NCBI GenBank assembly: GCA_942159475.1
Contig: OW804102.1
Span: forward strand, 26,914,873 to 26,978,872
Length of the DNA: 64,000 bases
Source of the DNA: Sthenelais limicola
Taxonomy: Eukaryota > Annelida > Polychaeta > Phyllodocida > Sigalionidae
Direction: 5' to 3'
Positions 52,073-62,644 of the stretch are shown here, piece after piece (the first letter of the stretch is position 1; each line of letters begins with the position of its first letter). The translations under genes and the position numbers were made by a program. Below the pieces are notes generated by a model. That model saw only the letters and a program-made list of their open reading frames with translations, was not told the DNA's origin and searched no databases.

Positions 52073-52307
52073 GGGTCCGTTTTTCAGGAAATGTACAATT
52101 CGCCTTCACCAATCCTCTCAAATAACCCATATTTAAGACAACAATGAGCTTCAAGATGCAGTTTAACATAACAAAACTGATACTTTAAATCAAGTTGACA
52201 CCAAATATACTCAGATATACCCGGTATTCATTATTTTTTAGCCAAATTTAGCAGAATTTACTAAATGTGTAGAGCTGCCAATTGTACATTGTCTGAAAAT
52301 CGGGTCC
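52073..52307 (-). mobile_element. MITE family A with ATGT duplication
   Basis: GGGTCCGTTTTTCAG to GAAAATCGGGTCC, flanked by ATGT (52069-52072, 52308-52311). Confidence 0.86.
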
Positions 52308-52439
52308 ATGTGAAGGGGATGACCCTGATTCTGTTTGGCCCAATCCCTGTAATTGCGGGACATTATTCATTATGGGGATATCTTTATAGATAGAATGCGC
52401 TGTATAGTTCTTCTAGCGGTGTAACCTGATCACATTAAA

Positions 52440-52607
52440 GGGTCAGATCATCTACAACTCACCTTCAACAATCCTCTCAAAAACCCTAATTTAAGCCAAA
52501 ATTGTGGATCAAAATGCAGTTCAAAATAACCGAACAGAATGTTTAAATCAACGCAATGCCAAATATACTCAGATATATAACATATTTATCATTTATCAGC
52601 CGTAATA
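52440..52607 (-). mobile_element. MITE family A, broken by Harbinger-type and F elements
   Basis: GGGTCAGATCATCTACAAC to ATTTATCAGCCGTAA, where the Harbinger-type element begins. TAGCAGAAGTCACC after the F element (53031) may be the remaining part. Confidence 0.75.
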
Positions 52608-52824
52608 GCGGAACTCCACTAGAGGAAAAACGGCGGCAACAATTTTGTTGCCCTCTAACATCAGTTCATTTCATGTTTGCAATGAAAACGCAAATGGAGG
52701 AGTGTCCGATGTGTTGCCACATTCTCTGGGAACTGTTGTCTCTGTATGAATATTTGTTGCAACAAATTAATGGCCTACAAAACAATTTGTTGGTGCCGTT
52801 GTTCTCCCTAGTAGAGTCGCCCTA
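52608..52824. mobile_element. PIF/Harbinger-type MITE with TAA duplication
   Basis: TAGCGGAACTCCACTAGAGG to TAGTAGAGTCGCCCTA, with TAA on each side (52605-52607, 52825-52827). The interior matches 54317-54535 closely (ATGGAGGAGTGTC, TGTTGCCACATTCTC). Confidence 0.82.
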
Positions 52825-52826
52825 TA

Positions 52827-53030
52827 AGGGTGGTCTCCACTGGCTGCGGTAATCTCTGCAATTAGCCTTGCGATGGTGTTGTGATGATGGTGCTGTGGTG
52901 GCGAGGTTTTGCCTACATGGTCAATGAACCACGTAAGCAGGACATTGTCATTCCTCTCCACCTTCCGAACCAGCACAAGCCATCGCAAGGCTTACAGCAG
53001 AGCTTACCGCAGCCAGTGGAGACCACCTTT
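52827..53030. mobile_element. MITE family F (TA type)
   Basis: AGGGTGGTCTCCACTGGCTG to CAGCCAGTGGAGACCACCTT, TA on each side (52825-52826, 53031-53032). Its left TA overlaps the target duplication of the Harbinger-type neighbour. Confidence 0.8.
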
Positions 53031-53032
53031 TA

Positions 53033-53700
53033 GCAGAAGTCACCAACTGCTGTGTATAGATCAGACTTACCTGATAAGATACAAAACAGTCCAGTAAGAG
53101 AGTTCAGACTTTGCTTAAAAAATGTATATTACCATCACTTTGATCCATTTTTTAAAGAGTCATCGCAATAAAAAGAGAGGGGGAATGAGAATAATCTAGG
53201 GTAAACATTGGGGGTAAATATTTCATGATTGTATATATATTCATATCGATAAGGCTACATTATTCCTTAGTAGCAAATGTTAATTCGAAAGAATTGTCAA
53301 CATCAAAGGCATGTAAGTCCTGAGAAAATTAAGACCGATATACCGGTAAACCAAGAAATATGTATTATAAGTTGTACCGAATCAGGAATATGGAAATACT
53401 GATTTACACAGTCTTCACTGTAGTGTTTTCTCTCAAATCCATGGGAGTTTATTTTACTGACCTATAATAATACCAATTTTGTATATTGTTAAATGTTAAT
53501 TGATATAACTGATATGTCACTTGTTGCTGTGTAAAATATTAAGCTAACTGTAAAATGGTTAGCCACAAAAACGAATACAATGTGAATTTCATGATTCCCT
53601 GTTAAACTAGTACCCTTTGAAAATGTAAAGTCTCCCTAGTAGAAGGGTTTCTATATAACTATTCTTAACTACAATAATTGAATGTCTGGAAGAAGTACAT
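53033..53700. other. No supported feature
   Basis: AT-rich, unique-looking; no long frame. Confidence 0.35.
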
Positions 53701-53854
53701 CTTCGAACTATAATTACGAGATAATTTGGGGAATGTTCTAATCCCATAGTTGTATTCGGTAAATAGAGTAGGAATGCAACCCTACTTAAACTAACTTTGT
53801 ACTACCTTACATTAATTGTATTGTCACTTTTCACATTATGCTATTCTTTTATAA

Positions 53855-53984
53855 GGGACCCCAGGAAGAACTCATTGTGAACTCAATGCGACTGATACTT
53901 TGAGAGGGACCGTTCCCTTTTCGATGATTCATTATATTGATGTATATGTTTATTGAATAAAAATTGTTATATATATATAGTTTC
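53855..53984 (+). mobile_element. Probable LINE 3' end with (AT)n tail
   Basis: GGGACCCCAGGAAGAACTC, then a 3' UTR-like stretch, TTGAATAAAAATTG (AATAAA at about 53955-53960) and (AT)n. From memory this is the CR1/L2-like end layout. The 5' extent is unknown. Confidence 0.5.
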
Positions 53985-54013
53985 TGATTGTACATTTTCT
54001 GAAGAACTGACCC
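53985..54013 (+). mobile_element. MITE family A, terminal fragment
   Basis: GATTGTACATTTTCTGAAGA then ACTGACCC: one family A end next to the LINE-like tail. Confidence 0.6.
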
Positions 54014-54042
54014 ATAACGCGGAAAGTAAAAGTAGAACATAT

Positions 54043-54085
54043 GTGATGTGTTACATAAAAATGAGTCAAAAGTTGCAACACAGAT
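54043..54085 (+). mobile_element. MITE family B, left-end fragment
   Basis: GTGATGTGTTACATAAAAAT, then GAGTCAAAAGTTGCA; similarity then stops. Confidence 0.6.
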
Positions 54086-54316
54086 ACTTCATACAGACTA
54101 AAATACTCTATAAAATAAATCAGTATTTGGTGTATGTGACCCCACATTGAGTAAACTGCCCCGTCCCCCATCCCACAAACCTACACACAGCCCCACCACA
54201 CACACAGACTGGGAACGAGTTCAAAACCCCGAAAGGATGACTTATCTATTACATGGTTTAAATCAAATAATACAAATTGATGAAATGTTACAAAATAATT
54301 GAGCGAACTGACATTA

Positions 54317-54535
54317 TAGCGGAACTCCACTAGAGGAAAAACTGCGGCGAATTTTCGTGTTGCCCACTAACAACAGTTCATTTCATGGTTGCAATGAAAA
54401 CGGAAATGGAGGAGTGTCAGATGTGTTGCCACATTCTCTGGGAACTGTTGTTTCTGTATGGATATTTGTTGCAACAAATTAGTGGGCAACAACAAAATTT
54501 GTCGGGGCCTTTTTCTCTCTAGTGGAGTCGCCCCA
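54317..54535. mobile_element. PIF/Harbinger-type MITE with TTA duplication
   Basis: TAGCGGAACTCCACTAGAGG to AGTGGAGTCGCCCCA, TTA on each side (54314-54316, 54536-54538). The right TTA is part of the TTAA that borders a family G end, so it landed at, or was captured by, that border. Confidence 0.82.
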
Positions 54536-54539
54536 TTAA

Positions 54540-54680
54540 AGCTGCACGCTCAAAAACCAAACACCTTCTACTTTTTGTATTTAAAAATCCTTTACCCAGT
54601 TTTGGGAAAAAATTTTTTTTACTATAACCTTCTACTTTTTGTTTCGTTTTTATTTCCAGCCCATCAACGATCCTACAGCT
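54540..54680 (+). mobile_element. MITE family G, left fragment
   Basis: TTAA|AGCTGCACGCTCAAAAACC, then CTTCTACTTTTTG twice (about 54569 and 54630). The right end is missing. Confidence 0.6.
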
Positions 54681-54702
54681 TGTGAAACTATAGGATCGTT
54701 GA
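54663..54702. repeat. Short hairpin
   Basis: CAACGATCCTACAGCTTG and CAAGCTGTAGGATCGTTG-type arms (plus strand AACTATAGGATCGTTG). Stem of about 15 bp. Confidence 0.55.
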
Positions 54703-54970
54703 GCACACCTAAATACATTTGGCAAAAAATTCTGTCTCGTTGTTTTGCTGGAGTCTTTCACAAAGGTACAACACATTTTTATTTCGAGGACTTATTTCAA
54801 ACTAATTAATAATGAAAATAGATTTTTTATATATAATAAGGTTTTTTTGTGCACAGCATGAGGTGAACTTGCCAATTCTTTATCCGAGCAATGGCGATCA
54901 TGTTTCTGAGTCCAACACACGGGGCGCTATACTGACGTCTCGTACGTCTGTATAGCGTCTACGTCTATCT

Positions 54971-55160
54971 GGGTAGAACCACCAGAAAATGCACAATTCA
55001 CATTCACCAATGTTCTCAAATAATAAATATTTAAGGCTAATAGGAGGTTCAAAAGTTGAACATAACCAAACAGATTGTTTGAATCAAGGCAATATCAAAT
55101 ATACTCAGATATACCTAGCATTGGCCAAATTCCAGCCTAATTAAATGCACTTGTCAATTG
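54971..55160 (-). mobile_element. MITE family A, 3'-truncated
   Basis: GGGTAGAACCACCAG to CCAGCCTAATTAAATG; then decays into C-rich sequence. Confidence 0.72.
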
Positions 55161-55310
55161 CAACCCCCCCACCCCCACGAGCCCCCCCCCCCCCCATCCC
55201 CAGGGATGGGGGGAATGTCCTGGGCCTTTGAGGAAATATGAGGAAATCCCCGACCCCCCAGGGCAAGACATCTTTTGTAAATTCCCGACCCCCCAGGGAC
55301 ACATTTTTCA
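55161..55310. repeat. C/G-rich patch with duplicated CCCCGACCCCCCAGGG
   Basis: Poly-C runs, then AATCCCCGACCCCCCAGGGC (about 55243) and ATTCCCGACCCCCCAGGGAC (about 55281). A similar AATCCCCGACCCCAAGGGC occurs at about 6553. Confidence 0.55.
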
Positions 55311-55387
55311 GTGACCATTTCTTTAGAATAAAACTATTATCGCAAATACATAATATTACCCCATCCCATAATAATTGATCCTAAATG

Positions 55388-55645
55388 CAGGACTTCACTG
55401 CGCATGTCTGTTACAATGCATCCTGGGATAGATTCTGATGAAATCTGACATACAAATATTTGGCAACATTGTTATCGAAAAAGGAAAGAATGCTTTCACC
55501 AATATCATAGCTTCTATAAATGATCTATGGAGACCAAATACGTGATGGGAAAGATGGGGGCTTTTGTTATGGGAACATGTATAACACATGGATATTGACA
55601 TTAGAACATGGACAAATAGTCCATGTTGAACATGGCATGTGCATC
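55388..55645 (-). mobile_element. MITE family C, most of one copy
   Basis: CACTGCGCATGTCTGTTAC to GAACATGGCATG in reverse order; both termini are damaged. Confidence 0.75.
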
Positions 55646-55792
55646 GCTTTTGCGTTCTTATAAAGGTAAAATAACTTGTAATGAACTAATTGGGTTGCTC
55701 CAGGTAGACCTGCTAAGGCAGAGGCAGCCATCCCAATTCTGGCAGATGTAATTGTTATTGAACGTGATCAGAATAAAAATACAATATATATA

Positions 55793-55795
55793 TTG

Positions 55796-55858
<63 letters not shown>
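55793..55858. repeat. (AT)n microsatellite
   Basis: About 60 bp of alternating A and T. Confidence 0.95.
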
Positions 55859-55861
<3 letters not shown>

Positions 55862-56066
55862 CTGAACATGAAGCTTTATATTAATCCGTCGCTCTCCTCC
55901 CCATAGACCCATTAACCTGGACTTAAACATCATCCTGTAACACATCTTCTCTTTCTCAACGTATGACTTACCCCTGTAACATCATTGTTGCCTTGTGTAA
56001 TGTTTATACATGAACACTGCTTTGAAGTAATGTACAACTATATGAAATTTGTCTCTAATAATTCAG

Positions 56067-56152
56067 GCTGTCCTGAGAATATTCGTGCTTTATGTATGAA
56101 AATGTTCATAGACCTGAATAAAATATTTTTAAATCTAAAATCATTTTCTAGA
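56067..56152 (+). mobile_element. Retroposon 3' tail
   Basis: GGCTGTCCTGAGAATATTCG, then GACCTGAATAAAATATTTTT and AAATCTAAAATC. Matches 60272-60358 closely. Confidence 0.7.
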
Positions 56153-56399
56153 ACAGACTTGAAAACAATTATAAACGTGTGGAACACTTGGAAGACATGT
56201 ACAGCCAGGTTGATTACCTGTGATCGGGTTAGCGTCCAAGGTCGACTGACTCCATCAGTAGAATTCCTTGTGACATGAATGAGTGTGTGTATATTAGATT
56301 AGAACACTCTTTACTTAAGTAGAATGAGCAGTGCGCATCTGTGGCTACCAGGTCTACTAGCTAATCTCCACATTCACTGACCAACCAATGGATCATAGT

Positions 56400-56850
56400 A
56401 CAATGGAGGTGAGAGAGGAAGAGAGCGAAGGAAAGGGAGAGGGAGGAGGGCAAGGAAAGAGAAGAAGGAGTAGGTGAAGGAGAGAGAAGGAAGGAGGGAG
56501 AAGGAAAGAGGGAGAAGAAAGGAAGGACGAGGCGAAGGAAGAGACGATGGAGGAGGAGAATGGGAGAAGGAAGGAGGAAGCAAAGAAGGAGGAGAAGGGG
56601 AGAAGGAGGGAGGAGGAGAAGGAAGGAAGGAGGAGGTGAAGTAGGAGGAAAAGGAAGGAGGAGAAGGAAGGAGGAGAAGGGAAGAAGGAGGGAGGGGGTA
56701 TGGGAGGTGGAGAAGAGGAGCAGGGAGGGAGCAGGAGGCAGGGGTAGGAGAAGGGAAGCAGGAGGGAGGAGGAGGAGGAGAGAGGAGAAAAATGGGAGAA
56801 GGATGAGGTGAAGGAAGAAGGAGGAGAAGGAAGAAGGGGTAGGAAAGATA
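56400..56850. repeat. Purine-rich minisatellite (GGAGGAGAAGGAA)
   Basis: About 450 bp of A/G-rich units. The frames at 56374(-) and 56560(+) are compositional. Confidence 0.88.
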
Positions 56851-57008
56851 GGATTGTGTGGTGAAACTCAGTGTCCTGGGTAAGGCTTTTTACACATTAT
56901 TTTCCCCGGATGCCTGGGAAGGAGATCCAGGTTGTGTTTCGCACAAGCTTTAAAAACCAACAATACCTTGGGTTCTACCCCACAACATTCCCATGCCTGG
57001 CTCTCCAA

Positions 57009-57353
57009 CCACATGTGCCACTGCGCATGTCTGTCACAGTGCATCCTGGCATGGATTCTGATGAAATCTAACATAAAAATATTGGCAGCATTTTTTTTCT
57101 CGGAAATTGCAAGAATGTTTTCACCAATACCATAGCTTGTGTAAATGATCTAAGAAAAAACAAATGCATGATGGGAAAGATGAGGCTGGTCTTATTATTG
57201 AAACATGGATAACACATGAATATTGACATTAGAGCAGTGGTAAATATTCCATGCTGGACATGGCATGTTTTCCATAGATTTTACACCGTATCATTAGTCC
57301 CATTGAATTCCATGCGAATCAAGATTCAAAATGCCGGCTATGCAAATCCCCTA
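57009..57353 (-). mobile_element. MITE family C
   Basis: ACATGTGCCACTGCGCATGT to GGCTATGCAAATCCCCTAG, reverse order; abuts a family A relic. Confidence 0.78.
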
Positions 57354-57355
57354 GT

Positions 57356-57560
57356 CGCCATCACCAATCCTCAAAGAACCCAAATTCAAAAAAGGAATTG
57401 GGTTCAAAATGCAGTTCAATATAATCGAACAGATTATTTCAATGAAATGCAATACCAAATATATTTAGATACATATATAATATTGGCCAATTTCTTTCTA
57501 TAGCAGAAATTATTAAATATGCAGAGCTGTTAATGGTACAGTTTCTGAGGTCCTAACTCT
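57356..57560 (-). mobile_element. MITE family A, diverged
   Basis: CGCCATCACCAATCCTC to GGTACAGTTTCTGAGGTCC. The outer left end is replaced by the family C border. Confidence 0.65.
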
Positions 57561-57571
57561 TATTCATAGAC

Positions 57572-57615
57572 CCTTTTGTCCCCCCCCCCCGCCCCCTCTC
57601 CCCCCTGACCCTACT
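57572..57615. repeat. C-rich run
   Basis: C-tracts with short interruptions. A second, longer one lies at about 58000-58100. Confidence 0.7.
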
Positions 57616-57689
57616 CAGTTGATTCATAAGCCCATCACAATACATAACACAGCTTATCTCACTACTGAGTTATTGGACAGAAATTTTGG

Positions 57690-57990
57690 AGGATTGTGTG
57701 TAGTTGGTTTTGCTACAGTGCTTCTAAAACGTCCTTATTTGTATTTGAAGGACCCGCCCGAATCCTTCCTATGATGAATGATGACTTCACATATTATCGC
57801 TCACTGGCGGCCGTTTTCTCTGCCTATTCCACTTCCAATTCATATGATATATAACATAGAACAGTAGCATAATAATGACAAATCTAGTTGTATAAGTCTT
57901 AATACGAGCAAATTTGGTCAGATTTGTTTTGACGTATATATGTCGAAACAAATGTACATAAAATGTATTATGATAGCTGAGAATGCCACT
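57690..57990 (+). mobile_element. MITE family G, right part
   Basis: TTTTGCTACAGTGCTTC to GAGAATGCCACT|TTAA (57991-57994). Matches 19680-19931; the left end is decayed. Confidence 0.7.
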
Positions 57991-58396
57991 TTAACTTTAA
58001 CTGCCCCCTTCCGCACCCCCCTTTCCGCCTCCCTCTCGTCCCCTCCCCCCCCCCTCCCCCCCCCCCCCCCACCTCCCCCTCCCCCAATTTCCCCCAGTGC
58101 CTACTCTGTTGATGCATGAGTCCATCCTAACACAGCTTATCTCACTATACTGAGTTGTATCCCACCCTGACACTGGTAGCCATGCATCCCATATCTCTCC
58201 CATCTCCTAATAGAGCCAGATTATCTCTTACAATTTTACTTACATAACGAGAGATAGGGGAGGCGACTGTGCTCCAAAGGAGTCATTTTATCAAAATATG
58301 GACCAATATTTCTTCACGAATATACAAATTGATAACCGCAGAGCAAATAAGTTGAGTTTAAGACTTGTCTCCAACAAGATGGAATTGACAGATAAT

Positions 58397-58700
58397 GTGA
58401 TGTGTCACAGGAAGATGAGTCACAATTTACACAAATGATATTTTTCAAAGAGATTTTTCGACATTATCGCTTTGTTGGATTTTTCTCATTTTTCGGGTGT
58501 CTAGTCCTTGAGGTTGTATGAATACATTTAGCAAACATGAAGACAGTTGTTTAAATATATCCTTGCATTTCTAAGATCACTCATAAAGAGTATACTTAGT
58601 TACTTTACTAGTAATTGTCCACCAAGGAATAGTGCTAACTTGTTTTTCCAAAATTCAAATATCAAACTGAACGAATAGAACTTGTTTGCTGTCCTAATGT
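58397..58700 (+). mobile_element. MITE family B, truncated on the right
   Basis: GTGATGTGTCACAGGAAGAT to CTTGTTTGCTGTCCTAATG, then a Harbinger-type end. The last third is missing. Confidence 0.75.
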
Positions 58701-58733
58701 TGCCGCCGTTTGTTCTTTAGTGGAGTTCCGCTA
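58701..58733. mobile_element. Harbinger-type MITE, right-end fragment
   Basis: GCCGCCGTTTGTTCTTTAGT then GGAGTTCCGCTA|TAA. A single end joined to truncated MITE B. Confidence 0.65.
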
Positions 58734-58737
58734 TAAC

Positions 58738-58901
58738 CACTTATGGAACCGAGTTCGGAGCGGGCGGGAAATGTAGAACAAGTTTGGAGGTGGAGGGATA
58801 CAACACAAAGCCAAAGCCGAAGGCTGAGTGTTGTATCACTCCACCAGAAAAGGAGTTCTACATTTCCCTTGCCTGCGTAGAACGAGTACCATAAGTTTAT
58901 T
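58738..58901. repeat. Long foldback, about 65-bp arms
   Basis: ACTTATGGAACCGAGTTC, GGGAAATGTAGAAC and GGTGGAG.GATACAACAC on the left pair with GTGTTGTATCACTCCACC, GTTCTACATTTCCC and GTACCATAAGT on the right. The loop is near AAAGCCAAAGCCGAAGGCT. Confidence 0.75.
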
Positions 58902-59404
58902 AGAATATGTGCCCTCTTCTTCCTTAGACGTGACATCATGAAACATGTCCCGTCGATAAACCACTAGTTCTACATCAGTTCACAAATATGGAACTCCCGG
59001 TAATAGAACGCGCATATACTAATAAGGAAATCGTTTTTTTTTTTCACCATGTATTCCTTCCATTTTCAATGTTCAAAATAGTTTCAACATGCATGTGCTG
59101 AATCAGCCAATTCTTTTTTTTTGTACTATGCTCCCATCTTATGACCTTTTCACAGAGGATTGCACGATTGTAATATTGAGAAGGGAGGTGGCAAATGCAA
59201 ACAATAAATGTGAAAAGCTACAGAAAATGACTGATGATAGGTAAAAATGTTTTCGTAATAGAAGATTTGAACAACTATGATATTTGAAACCAAAACGCTT
59301 TTGATAACTTGACAACTAACCTTCCAAAGGGTATCTTCTGGTTGTCCAACAACCAGCACACAATGCAATATTAAAACAGTGTCCAGAAATTAGGTTCTTT
59401 TCTC
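58902..59404. other. No supported feature
   Basis: AT-rich, T-runs near 59033 and 59113; no believable frame. Confidence 0.35.
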
Positions 59405-59636
59405 AATAGGGGAGTTGTATGTGCCATTGCGCATGTCTGTACAATGCATAATGGGATAGATTCCGATGAAATCTGACATATCAATTAATATTGACATATT
59501 GACAAATATTTTGCAATATTTTATCGAAATGTACAAAAATGTTTTCATCAATATCATAGCTTGTATAAATTAATGATCTATGTTAACCAAAAGCATGATG
59601 GGAAAGATGAAGACAAGTTAAAACATGTATAAAACA

Positions 59637-59787
59637 ACCAACACCTGATGAAGCCCAAACCAGGGCGAAAGCTTGTGAATAAATTATAGAAAATCATAAA
59701 ACAGGGTTTTATTCCATCCCAATAAGGAAACATCAATTATAAACAACCCGGCCTACTAGTATAACACGAGCACTTCTCACCTTCAAG
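59637..59787. mobile_element. Nested insert with exact 12-bp target duplication
   Basis: ATGTATAAAACA occurs at 59625-59636 and again at 59788-59799. The insert starts ACCAACACCTGATGAAG and ends TTCTCACCTTCAAG. There is no poly(A). A 12-bp target duplication fits retrotransposition; the hammerhead-like start points to a Penelope-like fragment. Confidence 0.65.
59642..59682 (+). ncRNA. Hammerhead-like motif
   Basis: CACCTGATGA, then AGCCC-loop-GGGC, then GAAAGCTTGTG. CAC and GTG can close stem I, CUGAUGA matches the core exactly, GCCC/GGGC forms stem II, and GAA plus a minimal stem III follow. There is one extra A between the core and stem II, so activity is uncertain. Confidence 0.35.
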
Positions 59788-60271
59788 ATGTATAAAACAT
59801 GAATATTGACATTAGAGCATCGATACATATTCCGAGCTGAATATGGCATGTTTTCTATTGATTTTATACTGTGATTCCATGCGAATCAAGATTCAAAATG
59901 TGTGAAGTGGCCAATTGTACATACAATATGTATGTATAATGTTAATTCATATACGCAGCTCTGTATTAATGTATAATTAATGCTGAAAATATATTATTAT
60001 TAATGGTTTATGTGTAAGAGCATGACGTCGGTAGTAGTAGGACAGTTTCTTTTAATAGCTCATCATCTCTCACACTTGATAGTGATTCTGAGTGAGGGCA
60101 TGTATTTTTACTCTGTCTCAAAAACCTGAATTATGTATAAGTGTTTGAATTATATAGATATTGTGTATTATAAAGACAAAATGCCATTAAATATGTATAA
60201 GTATAAATAGAAATACTATATTGTATTAATTTAGTTTTGTAACCAACTCGCTATCTGTAAATTTTTGGCAA

Positions 60272-60358
60272 ATCAGGCTGTCCTGAGAATTTTTGTGCTG
60301 TATGTATGGAAATGTTCAACGACCTGAATAAAATATTTTTAAATCTAAATCTAAATCA
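60272..60358 (+). mobile_element. Retroposon 3' tail with (AAATCT)n
   Basis: GGCTGTCCTGAGAATTTTTG to GACCTGAATAAAATATTTTT, then AAATCTAAATCTAAATC. The cleanest copy of this tail. Confidence 0.72.
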
Positions 60359-60555
60359 CATGTCTAGACTGCGCACCTAATAATACCCACCCACCTAATG
60401 ACATTTGAGTGCAGATAGATAATAATTATAAATTAATAATCATTATAATAATTATTATATAATAATTATATAATAATTAATAGATCTATTCACTTCATTA
60501 TTTCTATCATAATATTCTTGGAAATAATCCAAGATATATTACAATTTATCTAGAT

Positions 60556-60794
60556 GAGTCAGATCTTCAGAAATTGTGCAATTGGTAAATCTACACGTTT
60601 AGTCAATTCTGCTAAATTAGACTGAAGAATCGTCAACACTAGGTATATCTGAATATATTTTATATTGCCTTGATTGATTCAAACAATCCGTTTGTTTATG
60701 TTGAACTGAGTTTTTTACCCCACTTTTGTCTTAAATTTGGTTTATTTGAGAGGATTGGAGAAGACGAATTGTATATTTTCTGGCGGTTTCACCT
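60556..60794 (+). mobile_element. MITE family A with AGAT duplication
   Basis: GAGTCAGATCTTCAG to GGCGGTTTCACCT, flanked by AGAT (60552-60555, 60795-60798), another non-ATAT 4-bp target. Confidence 0.87.
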
Positions 60795-61301
60795 AGATTC
60801 CATTACTTATTGCGTGGGCGAAGTTAAAATGCTAATTGTGCGACTGTCTCTGCTTGTGGAGGCTGAGATCAATGATGGTGTTTTATACTGATGTGTCCTC
60901 AAGCTTTTATCTTATCTTTATCTTATTATCTTTTGATCATATGTTAACGTAGTCTCTGTAATTAGATTAGCAATCAATAACATTTTGGCCTTAGCACACT
61001 TTATCTACAACCTAAATGTATCCTTCAGTATAGTCAAGGACCATGCATATACCATGTATTCCTCAGTATAGTCAAGGACCATATATCAGAATCACCTATT
61101 TCTGATGTATGGCTCCTATTTTTGTACATCACTTTTAGGTACAAATAAAGAATAGTTTGAATTTAGTTGAAGATGTATATTTTTATGTAACTACACATCA
61201 TCTGTCACCTACTGTGAGTATAAAGGTCTCTACAGATCAGATGTCGTTGTGCCACCAAAGTCAATTTATGTCCTAAATATGACCAAGCAAACACATCTAA
61301 T
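60795..61301. other. Short direct repeat, otherwise unremarkable
   Basis: TCAGTATAGTCAAGGACCAT occurs at about 61025 and 61063. Confidence 0.45.
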
Positions 61302-61692
61302 GTGATTTGTTTCAGGACAATTAGTCACACGTCGCAAAAGGATATTTTCACAAGTTCCCTTTCTTGAAATCTATCATTCTTGAAGAGCTAAGTGCTGTTA
61401 GTAGCATCAATAAATGTCCCAACTTTCAAGACTGTAGCTTTAATATATCCTTGTGTTTCACAGGTCATCGTATGGAGTATATCGAGCTACTTTACTGGAA
61501 ATTGTCACCCAGAAATATTGCAAACTTTTTTTTCCAAAAATAAAAATATCCAACCTAAAATATAGAAATACTTATAAGATGTCCTTAATGTTTATCATCA
61601 TTGGAATCGGCTTGGTCCCATCTGTTCAAATATGATGATATCTCAAGATCCAGGTTTTGCGACTTGCAACTTATTTGTCTGAAACACATCAC
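61302..61692 (+). mobile_element. MITE family B
   Basis: GTGATTTGTTTCAGGACAAT to CAACTTATTTGTCTG...ACATCAC, all internal blocks present. Confidence 0.82.
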
Positions 61693-62240
61693 ATGTTGAC
61701 GAATACTCACCCTCACTCATCTTTATTCAACTAAACTTGACTTCACTTTTAAACTCATATAATCATATTTATTATACGCGCATGCTATATGAGAGGTGCT
61801 ATAAGTGGGGTGCTATAAAAATAGTCATATAGGACGCGTCCTATAAAAATGTAGTTGTCTAAAAATAGCTCTGACTCAGCACTTCCGCTGTCTCTGCGGA
61901 GATCCCCGCGGAGATCCCCGCGATCGGTAATCCACCTGTGATTATAAAAATACATAATAAACACCACACCATTAAATAGAGAATTAAATTCTCTATCAAA
62001 TGATGTAAGGTTTATTATTGTAGCTCAAGAAATGGCTATGATATGAACGTTTCAGTTCAACCAAGTCAGTAAGTAAACACTGCATGATCACACAGTCCTG
62101 ACAGCTCACTCACACAGTCCTGACAGCTACAACAAGCCTACTGAAGGTGCTCTCAGCGGGGCAGCCGGGGCTCTCTGAGAGTTCTTTAATACTCTTTCAG
62201 TGATATCTGATGATGATCAAATTTTATGCACATATAATAA
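61693..62240. other. TATAAAAAT-rich and GATCCCCGCG-repeat patch
   Basis: GTGCTATAA recurs near 61797, 61811 and (as CCTATAAAAAT) 61849. GCGGAGATCCCC is duplicated at about 61896. No gene supported. Confidence 0.35.
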
Positions 62241-62387
62241 ATATAGAATGGAACTCGCCAGCAATAATCGAAAATTTATAGGACTTGATTCGTCCACATA
62301 AGCACTCTGCCTACGGCATCGTGCTTATGTGGACGAATCTCGTCCTATAAATTTTCGATTATTGCCGGCTCGTCCCATTCTCTCTAT
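62241..62387. repeat. Long hairpin, about 60-bp near-perfect stem
   Basis: AGCAATAATCGAAAATTTAT, GATTCGTCCACATAAGCAC and their complements pair around a TCTGCCTACGGCATC loop. Outer TATAGAATGG / CCATTCTCTCTATA also pair. A foldback MITE or a possible small-RNA precursor. Confidence 0.82.
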
Positions 62388-62557
62388 ATATATGATACAA
62401 CCTTTGTTCGTATACTGTGTTATTGTAACCAACGAACTTTATACTGCACTTATGAAACATATCAATGGTTAGAAAAGTACAGGGAGTTGCTGAAAATCCC
62501 AGAAAGCTAGCAGCCACACCATATTTAATTGTAAGAAACCAGTTAATGAATTGGATG

Positions 62558-62644
62558 TCAGGACTTATATGTTTTCCATCATTGGACTCGGCTTGATCTC
62601 AACCTTTCAAATATGACAATATCTAAAAATTCTTTTGCGACTTG
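62558..62644 (+). mobile_element. MITE family B, right-end fragment
   Basis: TTCCATCATTGGACTCGGC to TCTTTTGCGACTTGTG; cut off by the next repeat. Confidence 0.62.

Larger units (their letters stand above)
59405..59899 (-). mobile_element. MITE family C with nested 151-bp retroposon
   Basis: AATAGGGGAGTTGTATGTGC to GAATCAAGATTCAAAATG in reverse order, interrupted at 59637-59787. The extra length is accounted for by this insert. Confidence 0.78.
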
